This document shows positions 43,484-51,825 of a stretch of 64,000 bases of DNA, one piece after another; position 1 is the stretch's first letter; each line of letters starts with the position of its first letter. The DNA is taken from NCBI GenBank assembly GCA_963812475.1, contig CAWEVI010000005.1:324922-388921 (forward strand). The letters are read 5' to 3'. The notes under the pieces are model-generated. The model worked only from the letters and a program-made list of their open reading frames with translations. It was not told where the DNA came from and did not search any database. The DNA is from JAMXLO01 sp963812475. GTDB taxonomy: Bacteria; Pseudomonadota; Alphaproteobacteria; Acetobacterales; Acetobacteraceae. A program made the position numbers and the translations under genes.

Positions 43484-44824
43484 TCACCGCCGGCCTCGGA
43501 CGCGTGCCTTGCGGATCAGGCCCTCGTACTGGTGCGCCAGGAGATGCGACTGGATCTGGGTGACAGTGTCCATGGTCACCGAGACGACGATCAGGATCGA
43601 GGTGCCGCCGAAGTAAAACGGCAGCCCGTAGTCGCTGATCAGGATCTCCGGCAGCAGACAGACCGCCACGAGGTAAAGCCCGCCCACCGTGGTCAGCCGC
43701 GTCAGCACGTAGTCGAAGTATTCCGCGGTGGCGCTCCCTGGTCGGATGCCCGGGATGAACCCGCCGTATTTCTTCAGGTTATCCGCCGTCTCCTCCGGGT
43801 TGAACACCACGGCAGTGTAGAAATACGAGAAGAAGATGATCATCGCCGCGTACACGGCCATGTAGAGCGGCGTGCCGTGCGACAGTTCGGTCCCGATCCA
43901 TTGCACCCAACCCGATCCCGAGCCTGCCGAGAAGCCGGCAATGGTCGCCGGGATCAACAGGATGGAGCTGGCGAAGATCGGCGGGATCACGCCCGAGGTG
44001 TTGATCTTCAGCGGCATATGCGTGGAATCGCCGCCGAACATGCGCGTGCCGACCTGGCGCTTGGGATATTGCACCACGATCCGTCGCTGTGCGCGTTCGA
44101 TGAACACGATGAACGCGATCACCAGAACGGCGAGGACCATGAACCCGACGATGAAGAACGGCGACAACGCACCGGTGCGGCCGAGGTCGAGCAGCGCGGC
44201 AAGGGCGGTGGGCAGATTGGCGACGATGCCTGACATGATGATCAGCGATGTGCCGTTGCCGACGCCGCGGGCAGTGATCTGCTCACCGATCCACATCAGA
44301 AACATCGTGCCGCCGACCAGTGTGATCACGCAGGAGAAGCGGAAGAAGAAGCCGGGATCGATCACCGCGGCGCCGAATTGCCCGCGCATGCTCTCGAGCC
44401 CCACGGCGATGCCGTAGGACTGGAACATGGCGATGAAGACCGTCAGATAACGGGTGTACTGGTTGAGCTTCTTGCGGCCCGTCTCGCCTTCCTTCTTTAG
44501 CGCCTCGAGCGTGGGGACGGCCGCGGTCATCAGCTGGATGATGATGCTCGCACTGATGTAAGGCATGATGTTGAGCGCGAACACCGTCATGCGCCGTAGC
44601 GCGCCGCCGGTGAACATGTCGAACATGCCGAGAATGCCGCCGCCGTGCTGCTGCAGCATCTCGGTCATCACCGAGGCATCGACGCCGGGGACCGGGATGT
44701 AGGTGCCGATGCGATAGACAACCAGCGCGGCGAGAGTGAACCAGATGCGCCTTTTGAGCTCGGTCGCTTTCGAAAGGACGCCGAGGCTGAGGTTTGCTGC
44801 AAGCTGTTCGGCCGCGGAGGCCAT
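43484..44824 (-). CDS. secY: preprotein translocase subunit SecY
   Basis: 446 residues with ten membrane spans. Starts with a cytoplasmic helix, then KRRIWFTLAALVVYRIGTYIPVPG. The GNGTSLIIMSGI span-5 region and the cytoplasmic loop YPKRQVGTRMFGGDSTHMPLK are characteristic. It is the pore of the Sec translocase. Separated from rplO by a 140-bp spacer with a palindromic repeat. Confidence 0.97.
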   Translation of the reverse strand: MASAAEQLAANLSLGVLSKATELKRRIWFTLAALVVYRIGTYIPVPGVDASVMTEMLQQHGGGILGMFDMFTGGALRRMTVFALNIMPYISASIIIQLMTAAVPTLEALKKEGETGRKKLNQYTRYLTVFIAMFQSYGIAVGLESMRGQFGAAVIDPGFFFRFSCVITLVGGTMFLMWIGEQITARGVGNGTSLIIMSGIVANLPTALAALLDLGRTGALSPFFIVGFMVLAVLVIAFIVFIERAQRRIVVQYPKRQVGTRMFGGDSTHMPLKINTSGVIPPIFASSILLIPATIAGFSAGSGSGWVQWIGTELSHGTPLYMAVYAAMIIFFSYFYTAVVFNPEETADNLKKYGGFIPGIRPGSATAEYFDYVLTRLTTVGGLYLVAVCLLPEILISDYGLPFYFGGTSILIVVSVTMDTVTQIQSHLLAHQYEGLIRKARVRGRR

Positions 44825-44881
44825 GGTTCGTCCCTCGTTGATCGCGCCCTATTTTCCGCCGGCGCCGGCAGCAAAGCAAAA

Positions 44882-44959
44882 TTCACCACAAAAGACATGA
44901 AGGCACGAAGGTCACGGAGGTATCTTGGCGCCCTCGTGCCTTTGTGCCTTTGTGGTGAA
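44882..44959. repeat. intergenic palindromic element between rplO and secY
   Basis: Left arm TTCACCACAAAAGACATGAA followed by GGCACGAAGG; right arm CTCGTGCC TTTGTGCCTTTGTGGTGAAC. The arms pair imperfectly over about 28 bp around a 22-base centre. It is AT-richer than its surroundings and contains the motif AAAGGCACAAAGGCACGA on the minus strand, a form of dispersed intergenic repeat. It lies inside a normally compact operon. Confidence 0.7.
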
Positions 44960-44964
44960 CCTTG

Positions 44965-45450
44965 TTACGCTTCCGCCGCCGGTTCGGCCTTGGCCACCGT
45001 CGTGGTCACCGATCCGCCTGCCTTCTGCACCGCCTCGATCGCCGCAGCCGATGCGCCGGAGACCGTAATGGTGATGGCCCGGCTGATCTCGCCGTCGGCC
45101 AGCAGCCGCACGCCGTGCAGCTTGCCGCGCACCAGACCCGCATCGCGCAGGGTGGTCTCGTCGATCGGCTGCCCGGCATCCAGCTTGCCCGCGGCAATCG
45201 CCGCCTCCAGCGTCCGCAGGTTCACCGGCGAATACTCTTTGCGAAACAGATTGAAGAAGCCGCGCTTCGGCAGCCGCCGGTAGATCGGCATCTGGCCGCC
45301 CTCGAAGCCGTTCATCGACACGCCGGTGCGAGCCAACTGGCCCTTGACGCCCTTGCCGGACGTCTTGCCCTTGCCCGAACCGATCCCACGTCCGAGCCGT
45401 TTGGACTTGGGACGCGCGCCAGGATTGTCGCGCAGTTCGTTCAGCTTCAT
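44965..45450 (-). CDS. rplO: 50S ribosomal protein L15
   Basis: 161 residues. Starts MKLNELRDNPGARPKSKRLGRGIGSGKGKT, the Gly/Lys-rich L15 N-terminus that threads into 23S rRNA; FEGGQMPIYRRLPKRGF follows. Stop is 2 bp before the rpmD stop region downstream of a tight rpsE-rpmD-rplO arrangement. Confidence 0.97.
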   Translation of the reverse strand: MKLNELRDNPGARPKSKRLGRGIGSGKGKTSGKGVKGQLARTGVSMNGFEGGQMPIYRRLPKRGFFNLFRKEYSPVNLRTLEAAIAAGKLDAGQPIDETTLRDAGLVRGKLHGVRLLADGEISRAITITVSGASAAAIEAVQKAGGSVTTTVAKAEPAAEA

Positions 45451-45451
45451 C

Positions 45452-45634
45452 TCAGGACAGCTCCTCGACCTTGAGCAGGTGGGCCACCTTGTGGATCATC
45501 CCGCGCACCGAGGGCGTGTCCTCCAGCTCGCGTGTGCGCCGCATCTTGTTCAGCCCGAGCCCGATCAGGGTTTCCTTCTGGCCGGGCTTGCGGCCGGCCG
45601 GCGAGGCAGTCTGTGTCACGCGCACCTTACGCAT
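45452..45634 (-). CDS. rpmD: 50S ribosomal protein L30
   Basis: 60 residues (MRKVRVTQTASPAGRKPGQKE then LIGLGLNKMRRTREL). Overlaps the 3' end of rpsE by 8 bp. Small L30 family protein of the 5S rRNA region. Confidence 0.95.
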   Translation of the reverse strand: MRKVRVTQTASPAGRKPGQKETLIGLGLNKMRRTRELEDTPSVRGMIHKVAHLLKVEELS

Positions 45635-46226
45635 TTGCGGGCGCCTCCGGCGCGGGCGAAGCAGGCGGTGCCGTCTCACGCCGCGCGAACAGCTCGGACA
45701 CCTTCTTGCCGCGCCGCGTCGCCACTGAACGCGGCGAGGCGCAACGCTGGAACGCCGCGAAGGCCGCCTTCACCATGTTATGCGGATTGCGGCTGCCCAG
45801 GGATTTCGCCACCACGTCGCCCATGCCGAGCGTTTCGAAGACGGCGCGCAAGGGGCCGCCGGCGATGATGCCGGTGCCGGCGACTGCAGATCGCATCACC
45901 ACCTTGCCGGCGCCGTAGCGACCTTCGATGTCGTGATGCAGAGTGCGGCCTTCTTTCATCGGGACGCGGATCATGGCGCGCTTGGCGCGTTCGGTTGCCT
46001 TGCGGATGGCTTCCGGCACCTCGCGCGCCTTGCCGGCGCCGTAGCCGACGCGGCCCTTCTGATCGCCGACCACCACCAGCGCGGCGAAGGCAAAGCGGCG
46101 TCCGCCCTTCACCACCTTCGCCACGCGATTGATTGTCACCAGCTTGTCGATGATGCCGTCGTCGCTGTCGCGATCGCGGTCACGATCTCGACCGCCCCGA
46201 CCGCCTTCTCGCGCGTCACGTGCCAT
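45627..46226 (-). CDS. rpsE: 30S ribosomal protein S5
   Basis: 199 residues. The double-stranded RNA-binding S5 domain has DKLVTINRVAKVVKGGRRF and PLRAVFETLGMGDVVAKSLG. An Arg/Asp-rich N-terminal stretch (GGRDRDRDRDSDDG) precedes it, and the C-terminus is longer than in E. coli by about 30 residues. S5 takes part in decoding accuracy. Confidence 0.97.
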   Translation of the reverse strand: MARDAREGGRGGRDRDRDRDSDDGIIDKLVTINRVAKVVKGGRRFAFAALVVVGDQKGRVGYGAGKAREVPEAIRKATERAKRAMIRVPMKEGRTLHHDIEGRYGAGKVVMRSAVAGTGIIAGGPLRAVFETLGMGDVVAKSLGSRNPHNMVKAAFAAFQRCASPRSVATRRGKKVSELFARRETAPPASPAPEAPANA

Positions 46227-46238
46227 TCAGTTCATTCC

Positions 46239-46601
46239 TCAAAACGCCAGCCCGCCCTCACGGGCGGCATCGGCCAGCGCCTTGACGCGGCCGTGGTAAA
46301 GATATGCGCCGCGGTCGAACACCACTTCCTTCACACCCGCAGCGATCGCCCGTTCGGCCACCAGCTTGCCCACCGCCGCGGCCGCTGCCTTGTCGGCGCC
46401 GGTGCGGAGCCCCTCGCGCAGTGTCTTGTCGAGCGACGAGGCGGCAGCCAGCGTGCGGCCATGCCCATCGTCGATCACCTGCGCATAGATGTGCTTGCCG
46501 GAGCGAAACACCGAAAGGCGCGGCCGGCCCGCCGACTTGTGCCGCAACTGGAAGCGCAGGCGTTCACGCCGTCGCTCCCGCAGGTCCTGCAGCGTACTCA
46601 T
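46239..46601 (-). CDS. rplR: 50S ribosomal protein L18
   Basis: 120 residues. RPRLSVFRSGKHIYAQVIDD and the ending REGGLAF are family signatures. Binds 5S rRNA. The 79-bp gap to rplF contains a palindromic repeat. Confidence 0.96.
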   Translation of the reverse strand: MSTLQDLRERRRERLRFQLRHKSAGRPRLSVFRSGKHIYAQVIDDGHGRTLAAASSLDKTLREGLRTGADKAAAAAVGKLVAERAIAAGVKEVVFDRGAYLYHGRVKALADAAREGGLAF

Positions 46602-46613
46602 GCGCGTTCTCCC

Positions 46614-46670
46614 GTCACCCCCGCGCGAGCGGGGGCCCAGGCCCTGGGTTCCCGCTTGCGCGGGAATGAC
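46614..46670. repeat. intergenic palindromic repeat between rplF and rplR
   Basis: Left half GTCACCCCCGCGCGAGCGGG and onwards; right half ends CCCGCTTGCGCGGGAATGAC. The two halves are inverted copies of each other over about 28 bp, each itself a small hairpin. This is the widespread form GTCATTCCCGCG-AAGCGGGAA-CCAGG. It fills the rplR-rplF spacer of the spc operon. Confidence 0.8.
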
Positions 46671-46680
46671 TGATCAGTTG

Positions 46681-47214
46681 TCACTTCTTCTTGCCTTCCT
46701 TGCGGCGCACCTGCTCGGTCGTGTAGCGAACGCCCTTGCCCTTATAGGGCTCGGGCGGTCGGAAGCCGCGGATCTCCGCCGCCACCTGGCCCACCAACCG
46801 TTTGTCGACACCCTCGACCTTGATCGCCGTCGGCCGTTCGCAGGTAATCCTGATGCCCTCCGGCACCGGATAAACCACCGGGTGCGAGAAGCCCAGGCTC
46901 AGCTCCAAATTCTTGCCCTGCACCGCCGCACGGAATCCCGTGCCGGTGATTTCCATCGATTTCACGTAACCGGTGGACACGCCCTTCACCATGTTGGCGA
47001 TCAGCGCGCGTGTGGTGCCCCACATGACCCGCGCCTGCTGCTCCTCGCCGTGCGGCTTCACGATGACCTTGCCGTCTTCCACCGCCGTCTCGACATGCTC
47101 GGTGAGCTCGAGCTTCAGTTCGCCGAGTTGCCCCTTCGCGGTCAGCAGACGGCCGGCGATCGCCACCTGCACCCCCTGTGGAATCTCGACCGGATACTTG
47201 CCAACGCGCGACAT
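46681..47214 (-). CDS. rplF: 50S ribosomal protein L6
   Basis: 177 residues. Starts MSRVGKYPVEIPQGVQVAI; the second repeat contains PEPYKGKGVRYTTEQVRRKEGK, the rRNA-binding signature. An in-frame extension upstream of the ATG at 47214 overlaps the rpsH end and is not supported. Confidence 0.97.
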   Translation of the reverse strand: MSRVGKYPVEIPQGVQVAIAGRLLTAKGQLGELKLELTEHVETAVEDGKVIVKPHGEEQQARVMWGTTRALIANMVKGVSTGYVKSMEITGTGFRAAVQGKNLELSLGFSHPVVYPVPEGIRITCERPTAIKVEGVDKRLVGQVAAEIRGFRPPEPYKGKGVRYTTEQVRRKEGKKK

Positions 47215-47227
47215 CCCAAATTCTCCG

Positions 47228-47626
47228 TCAGAACACGCGGCAAAGGACTTCGCCGCCAACATTGGCAGCACGCGCCTCTGCGTCGCTCATTACACCGCGC
47301 GGCGTCGACAGAATGGAGATGCCAAGGCCGGCATAGACCCGCTGCAGCTCCTTGATCTTCGAATACACCCGCCGGCCCGGCTTGGAGATGCGTGTGATCT
47401 CCTTGATCACCGGCTCGCCCTCCGCATACTTCAGCTCGATGCGAAGCTGTGCCACGCCGGGCCGCAGCTCCTCGGCCGCAAAGCCGCGGATGAAGCCCTC
47501 GCGCCGCAGCACATCCAGCACATTCGCTCGCAGTCGCGAAGCCGGCGCGAGACACATCGAGTGGCGTGCACGCTGCGCGTTGCGGATGCGCGTCAGCATA
47601 TCGCCCAGGGGATCGGAGTTCGACAT
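47228..47626 (-). CDS. rpsH: 30S ribosomal protein S8
   Basis: 132 residues. MSNSDPLGDMLTRIRNAQRA, ending STPRGVMSDAEARAANVGGE with CRVF, the S8 C-terminal signature. S8 binds central 16S rRNA and, in enterobacteria, represses the spc operon at rplE; whether it does so here is unknown. Confidence 0.97.
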   Translation of the reverse strand: MSNSDPLGDMLTRIRNAQRARHSMCLAPASRLRANVLDVLRREGFIRGFAAEELRPGVAQLRIELKYAEGEPVIKEITRISKPGRRVYSKIKELQRVYAGLGISILSTPRGVMSDAEARAANVGGEVLCRVF

Positions 47627-47643
47627 CTGCCCGCTTCCCTTTC

Positions 47644-47949
47644 TTACCAGCTCGCCTTGACCATGCCGGGGATCTGCCCTTCGTTGGCCAGCGAGCGCAG
47701 CTTGATGCGGCAAAGCTTGAACTTGCGGTAATTGCCGCGCGAGCGGCCCGTCAGCGCGCAACGCAGACGCACCCGCACCGCCGCTCCATTGCGCGGCAGT
47801 TGCGCGAGCTTCAACGAAGCGTTGAAGCGGTCCTCAACCGGCAGCGTGCGGTCCATCAACACCGCCTTCAGCGCGCCACGCTTGCCCTTGTCGCGCTTCG
47901 CCATGTACTCGCGCCTGGCGTTCCGGTTGACCTGAGAAGTCTTCGCCAT
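47644..47949 (-). CDS. rpsN: 30S ribosomal protein S14 (zinc-free type)
   Basis: 101 residues. MAKTSQVNRNARREYMAKRDKG and the C-terminus RIKLRSLANEGQIPGMVKASW. The length and the absence of CxxC pairs mark the zinc-independent form. Between rplE and rpsH. Confidence 0.97.
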   Translation of the reverse strand: MAKTSQVNRNARREYMAKRDKGKRGALKAVLMDRTLPVEDRFNASLKLAQLPRNGAAVRVRLRCALTGRSRGNYRKFKLCRIKLRSLANEGQIPGMVKASW

Positions 47950-48018
47950 CCTGTCTTGTTCCTCCGGAACCCGCAGCCGCCGGACCTGATCCGGGGGTCT
48001 GTGGTATTCCAATGATCC

Positions 48019-48765
48019 TCAGTTGGCGAACGGCAGGTCGAAGTGCTTCAGGAGCGCCTTCGCCTCCGCGTCCGTCTTGGCCGTGGTGACGAACTGAATG
48101 TCCATCCCGCGCACATCATCCACCCGGTCGTAGTTGATCTCCGGGAAGACGATCTGTTCCTTCAGTCCCATCGCGAAATTACCGCGCCCGTCAAAGCCCT
48201 TGCCGGTAATGCCGCGGAAGTCGCGGATGCGCGGCATTGCGATGGTGAACAGCCGATCCATGAATTCGTACATCCGTGCCTTGCGCAGCGTCACCTTGCA
48301 GCCGATCGGCAGCCCCTTGCGGATCTTGAAGCCGGCGATCGCCTTCTTCGCCACCGTCTTCACCGGTCGTTGCCCGGCGATCGCGGTAAGTTCCGACACC
48401 GCCGCATCAAGCTTCTTCTGATCGGTGGTCGCGTCACCAACCCCCATGTTGATGACGATCTTCTCCAGCTTCGGCACCTGCATCGGGTTCGTGTAACCGA
48501 ACTCCTGCTGCATCTTGGTGCGCACGTCATCGAGGTAGCGCTTCAGCAGCCGAGGCATTTCGGCAGGTGATGCGGCTGGCGCCTCGGACCCCGCAGCCGC
48601 TTCGGCCGCCTTTGCCCGCTCGGCCTTTGCCTCGGCGCGGTTGCCCTTCAGAGGCGGACCGGCACCCCGGCCGCCACCCTTTGGAGCGCCACCGCCCTTT
48701 GGAGTCCCGCCCCTCGGCGCGCCACCCTTGGGTGTACCGCCCTTCTTGCCCTTCGTTCCGCTCAT
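48019..48765 (-). CDS. rplE: 50S ribosomal protein L5 with a Gly/Lys/Pro-rich N-terminal extension
   Basis: 248 residues against about 180 for most L5. The canonical protein begins at residue 70 (MPRLLKRYLDDVRTKMQQEF), followed by NPMQVPKLEKIVINMGVGDA and the C-terminal TAKTDAEAKALLKHFDLPFAN. Residues 1-45 are low-complexity repeats such as GTPKGGAPRGGTPKGGG, and 46-69 are Ala/Glu-rich. The upstream rplX ends 22 bp before the ATG at 48765, whereas a start at the canonical Met (48558) would leave a 230-bp gap and lacks a ribosome site, so the extension is very probably translated. L5 binds 5S rRNA; the extension could add rRNA contacts. Confidence 0.93.
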   Translation of the reverse strand: MSGTKGKKGGTPKGGAPRGGTPKGGGAPKGGGRGAGPPLKGNRAEAKAERAKAAEAAAGSEAPAASPAEMPRLLKRYLDDVRTKMQQEFGYTNPMQVPKLEKIVINMGVGDATTDQKKLDAAVSELTAIAGQRPVKTVAKKAIAGFKIRKGLPIGCKVTLRKARMYEFMDRLFTIAMPRIRDFRGITGKGFDGRGNFAMGLKEQIVFPEINYDRVDDVRGMDIQFVTTAKTDAEAKALLKHFDLPFAN

Positions 48766-48787
48766 TGCCCCACTCGCCCCTTGGACC

Positions 48788-49108
48788 TCAGTTCTTGATG
48801 ACTTCGCCAGTCGCCTTCGCGACGCGCACCTTCTGACCATCGTCCAGAATGCGGAACCCGACCTTGGTCGGCTTCTCGCTTGTTGGATCGACCAGCATCA
48901 GGTTGGATACATGGATCGCCGCTTCCTGCTCACGGATGCCGCCCGGCTCCGCCATGCCGCGCGGCTTCACGTGGCGCGTTGCCATCGCGACGCCCTGCAC
49001 CAGCGCGCGGTCCACCTTCGGCTGCATGCGCAACACCTCGCCGCGGCGTCCCTTGTGGGCACCCGAGATCACCACGACCGTGTCGCCCTTGCGGATGCGG
49101 GCGGCCAT
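48788..49108 (-). CDS. rplX: 50S ribosomal protein L24
   Basis: 106 residues. The N-terminal KOW motif IRKGDTVVVISGAHKGRRGEV is clear, and NLMLVDPTSEKPTKVGFRIL follows. It initiates 50S assembly. The ATG overlaps the stop of rplN by one base (TAATG). Confidence 0.97.
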   Translation of the reverse strand: MAARIRKGDTVVVISGAHKGRRGEVLRMQPKVDRALVQGVAMATRHVKPRGMAEPGGIREQEAAIHVSNLMLVDPTSEKPTKVGFRILDDGQKVRVAKATGEVIKN

Positions 49109-49476
49109 TACAACACCTCCGGAGCGAGCGACATGATCTTGGTGAACTTCCGCCCGCGCAGTTCGCGCACCACCGGACCGAAAATGCGCGTTCCGATCGG
49201 CTCGAGCTGCTTATTGATCAGCACCGCGGCGTTGCGGTCGAAGCGGATCGCGCTGCCGTCGCCGCGACGCACGGGAAACGCTGTGCGCACGATCACCGCC
49301 TGGTGCACGTCGCCCTTCTTCACCTTGCCGCGCGGAATAGCCTCCTTGATCGACACCACGATGATGTCGCCCACCGAGGCGGTCTTGCGCTTCGAGCCGC
49401 CGAGCACCTTGATGCACTGCACCCGTCGCGCCCCGGAGTTGTCGGCGACCTCCAGGTTGGATTCCACCGAGATCAT
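49108..49476 (-). CDS. rplN: 50S ribosomal protein L14
   Basis: 122 residues. MISVESNLEVADNSGARRVQ, SVGDIIVVSIKEAIPRGKVK, and the ending RELRGRKFTKIMSLAPEVL are L14 hallmarks. First gene of the spc section, overlapping rpsQ by 4 bp, so the S10 and spc sections form one transcript. Confidence 0.97.
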   Translation of the reverse strand: MISVESNLEVADNSGARRVQCIKVLGGSKRKTASVGDIIVVSIKEAIPRGKVKKGDVHQAVIVRTAFPVRRGDGSAIRFDRNAAVLINKQLEPIGTRIFGPVVRELRGRKFTKIMSLAPEVL

Positions 49477-49748
49477 GCCGTTGCTCCTTCTGCCCGCGCG
49501 GTGCGCAGCGCCTCGCCGTTGCGCTCGATCACCAGCCAGGTCTTGCGCTTGCTGATCGGCCGGCACTCCTCGATGCGTACCGTGTCGCCGATCCTGCACA
49601 GATTGGCTTCGTCATGCGCCGCATACTTCTTCGAGCGGCGGATGAACTTCTTGTAGAGCGGATGCATCACGCGACGATCGACCAGGACAGTGATGGTCTT
49701 GTCCATCTTGTCGCTCGTCACCCGCCCGTTCAAGACGCGCTTTGGCAT
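49473..49748 (-). CDS. rpsQ: 30S ribosomal protein S17
   Basis: 91 residues. MPKRVLNGRVTSDKMDKTIT then VRIEECRPISKRKTWLVIER. Primary 16S rRNA binder. The last residues (NGEALRTARAEGATA) form a short extension over the minimal S17. Confidence 0.96.
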   Translation of the reverse strand: MPKRVLNGRVTSDKMDKTITVLVDRRVMHPLYKKFIRRSKKYAAHDEANLCRIGDTVRIEECRPISKRKTWLVIERNGEALRTARAEGATA

Positions 49749-49763
49749 ATCGCGCCGTTCTCC

Positions 49764-49988
49764 TTACGACTTCACGGCGGAGGTCGTCTTCTCCGCCCGG
49801 TTCTTCTCACCCAGGATGGTCTTTACCCGCGCGATCTCGCGGCGCACCAGGCACACCCGCCCCACGCCTTCCTGCTGACCCGTGGCGCGCTGGAACCGCA
49901 GGTTGAACTGCTCCTTGCGCAGATCAAGCAATCGGGTCGCGAGTTCGTCCGGCGTCTTGGCGCGCACGTCCATTGCCTTGTTCGCCAT
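49764..49988 (-). CDS. rpmC: 50S ribosomal protein L29
   Basis: 74 residues, two helices with ELATRLLDLRKEQFNLRFQRATGQ, the L29 signature. The ATG at 49988 overlaps the rplP stop by one base. Located at the tunnel exit. Confidence 0.96.
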   Translation of the reverse strand: MANKAMDVRAKTPDELATRLLDLRKEQFNLRFQRATGQQEGVGRVCLVRREIARVKTILGEKNRAEKTTSAVKS

Positions 49989-50404
49989 CAGGCGTCTCCG
50001 ATCCGCGCGATGAATTTCGTTCGTATCGGCAGCTTGGCGGCGCCCAAAGTCAGCGCCTCGCGTGCCAGATCGGCCGGCACGCCGTCGATCTCGAACATGA
50101 TCCTCCCTGGCGCCACCCGGCACACCCAGAACTCCGGCGCGCCCTTGCCGGAACCCATGCGCACTTCCGCGGGCTTGAGGCTCACGGGCACGTCCGGAAA
50201 GATCCGGATCCATACGCGCCCTGTGCGCTTCATCGCGCGCGTGATGGCGCGCCGCGCCGCCTCGATCTGGCGGGCAGACACCCGATCCGGTTCCAGGGCC
50301 TTCAATCCGTAGGTGCCGAAATTCAACGAGGTACCGCCCTTGGCCGCGCCGTGGATGCGGCCTTTGTGCGCCTTCCGATACTTCGTGCGCTTTGGTTGCA
50401 GCAT
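49988..50404 (-). CDS. rplP: 50S ribosomal protein L16
   Basis: 138 residues. MLQPKRTKYRKAHKGRIHGAA, SLNFGTYGLKALEPDRVSARQ, RVWIRIFPDVPVSLKPAEVRMG. L16 helps position A-site tRNA. Standard place after rpsC. Confidence 0.97.
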   Translation of the reverse strand: MLQPKRTKYRKAHKGRIHGAAKGGTSLNFGTYGLKALEPDRVSARQIEAARRAITRAMKRTGRVWIRIFPDVPVSLKPAEVRMGSGKGAPEFWVCRVAPGRIMFEIDGVPADLAREALTLGAAKLPIRTKFIARIGDA

Positions 50405-50454
50405 TGTTCGTTACTCTTTCTGACCGCGCGGGGCCGTTGTCCGCATCATGCGTG

Positions 50455-51132
50455 TCACCTTTGGGGCGCCTGTTCGGCGGCACGGCGATCCTGCGCCAGC
50501 GGGTCGTGCGCGAGAATCTCGCCCTTGAACACCCAGACCTTCACGCCGCAGGTGCCATATGTCGTCTTTGCCGTCGCCTCGCCGAAATCAATGTCGGCGC
50601 GCAGCGTGTGCAGCGGTACACGGCCCTCGCGATACCACTCCGTCCGCGCAATTTCCGCCCCACCCAGCCGGCCGCCACAATTGATGCGAATCCCTTGCGC
50701 GCCCAGCCGCATCGCCGACTGCACCGCGCGCTTCATCGCCCGGCGAAATGCAACGCGCCGCTCGAGCTGCTGGGCGATGTTCTCCGCCACCAGCTGAGCA
50801 TCGATCTCGGGCTTGCGTATCTCGACGATGTTCAACGCAACCTCGGCATTCGCCATCTTGCCAAGCTCACGCTTCAGCACCTCGATGTCCTGGCCCTTCT
50901 TGCCGATTACCACGCCAGGCCGTGCCGCATAGATCGTCACGCGTGGCTTCTTTGCCGGACGCTCGATCACCACGCGCGAAACACCGGCGCCGTGCAGCCG
51001 CTTGCGCAGATGCCCGCGCAGCTTCAGATCTTCGTGCAGCAGCTTGGAATAATCGACGCCGGCGAACCAGCGGCTGTCCCAGGTGCGGTTAATGCCGAGC
51101 CGCAGCCCGATCGGATTGACCTTGTGACCCAT
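50455..51132 (-). CDS. rpsC: 30S ribosomal protein S3
   Basis: 225 residues. MGHKVNPIGLRLGINRTWDS at the N-terminus; the KH domain has RPGVVIGKKGQDIEVLKREL. Part of the mRNA entry helicase. Its ATG abuts the rplV stop. Confidence 0.97.
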   Translation of the reverse strand: MGHKVNPIGLRLGINRTWDSRWFAGVDYSKLLHEDLKLRGHLRKRLHGAGVSRVVIERPAKKPRVTIYAARPGVVIGKKGQDIEVLKRELGKMANAEVALNIVEIRKPEIDAQLVAENIAQQLERRVAFRRAMKRAVQSAMRLGAQGIRINCGGRLGGAEIARTEWYREGRVPLHTLRADIDFGEATAKTTYGTCGVKVWVFKGEILAHDPLAQDRRAAEQAPQR

Positions 51133-51528
51133 CTATCCGGCCTCCTGCCCAGCCTCTTGGGCCCGTTCGGCGACGACGATCTTCAGATGACTGAACCACT
51201 TCTCGATACGGGAGGAGCGGCCTCGGCCGCGCGCATGAAACCGGCGCATCACCACCGAGCGTCCCACCTCGGCGCGCGATACCACCAGTCGGTCGACGTT
51301 GAGCTGATGGTTGTTCTCGGCATTGGCGATCGCGCTTTCCAAGGCCTTTTTCACCTGTTGCGCGATGCGACGCTTAGAGAATGTCAGCGTCGCAACCGCC
51401 GCGGCAGCAGGCTGGTTGCGGATCAGTCCCGCCACCAGATTGAGCTTGCGCGGACTTACCCGCAGATTGGACACGATCGCCTGCGCCTCGGTATCGGCCA
51501 GCATGCGAGGATGATTGGGCTTGCTCAT
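51133..51528 (-). CDS. rplV: 50S ribosomal protein L22
   Basis: 131 residues. LRVSPRKLNLVAGLIRNQPA, and the tunnel-hairpin section RAEVGRSVVMRRFHARGRGR. It lines the peptide tunnel, where macrolide-resistance changes map. Confidence 0.97.
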   Translation of the reverse strand: MSKPNHPRMLADTEAQAIVSNLRVSPRKLNLVAGLIRNQPAAAAVATLTFSKRRIAQQVKKALESAIANAENNHQLNVDRLVVSRAEVGRSVVMRRFHARGRGRSSRIEKWFSHLKIVVAERAQEAGQEAG

Positions 51529-51529
51529 G

Positions 51530-51808
51530 TCAGCCTCGCCTCGCGCGCTTGTCGCCGGAATGCCCGGTGAACGTGCGCGTCGGCGAGAACTCGCCGAACT
51601 TGTGACCCACCATGTTCTCGTTCACCTGCACCGGCAGAAACTTGTGGCCGTTGTAAACACCGAAGGTCAGGCCGACGAACTGCGGCAGGATCGTTGAACG
51701 GCGCGACCAGATCCTGATGATCTCATTGCGGCCCGACGCGCGCGTCGCCTCTGCCTTGTTGAGCAGATAGCCGTCAACGAACGGACCCTTCCAGACTGAA
51801 CGCGCCAT
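51530..51808 (-). CDS. rpsS: 30S ribosomal protein S19
   Basis: 92 residues. MARSVWKGPFVDGYLLNKAE, STILPQFVGLTFGVYNGHKF, VGHKFGEFSPTRTFTGHSGD. Small-subunit head, near S13. Confidence 0.97.
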   Translation of the reverse strand: MARSVWKGPFVDGYLLNKAEATRASGRNEIIRIWSRRSTILPQFVGLTFGVYNGHKFLPVQVNENMVGHKFGEFSPTRTFTGHSGDKRARRG

Positions 51809-51825
51809 CTTAGTTGCCCCCCACC

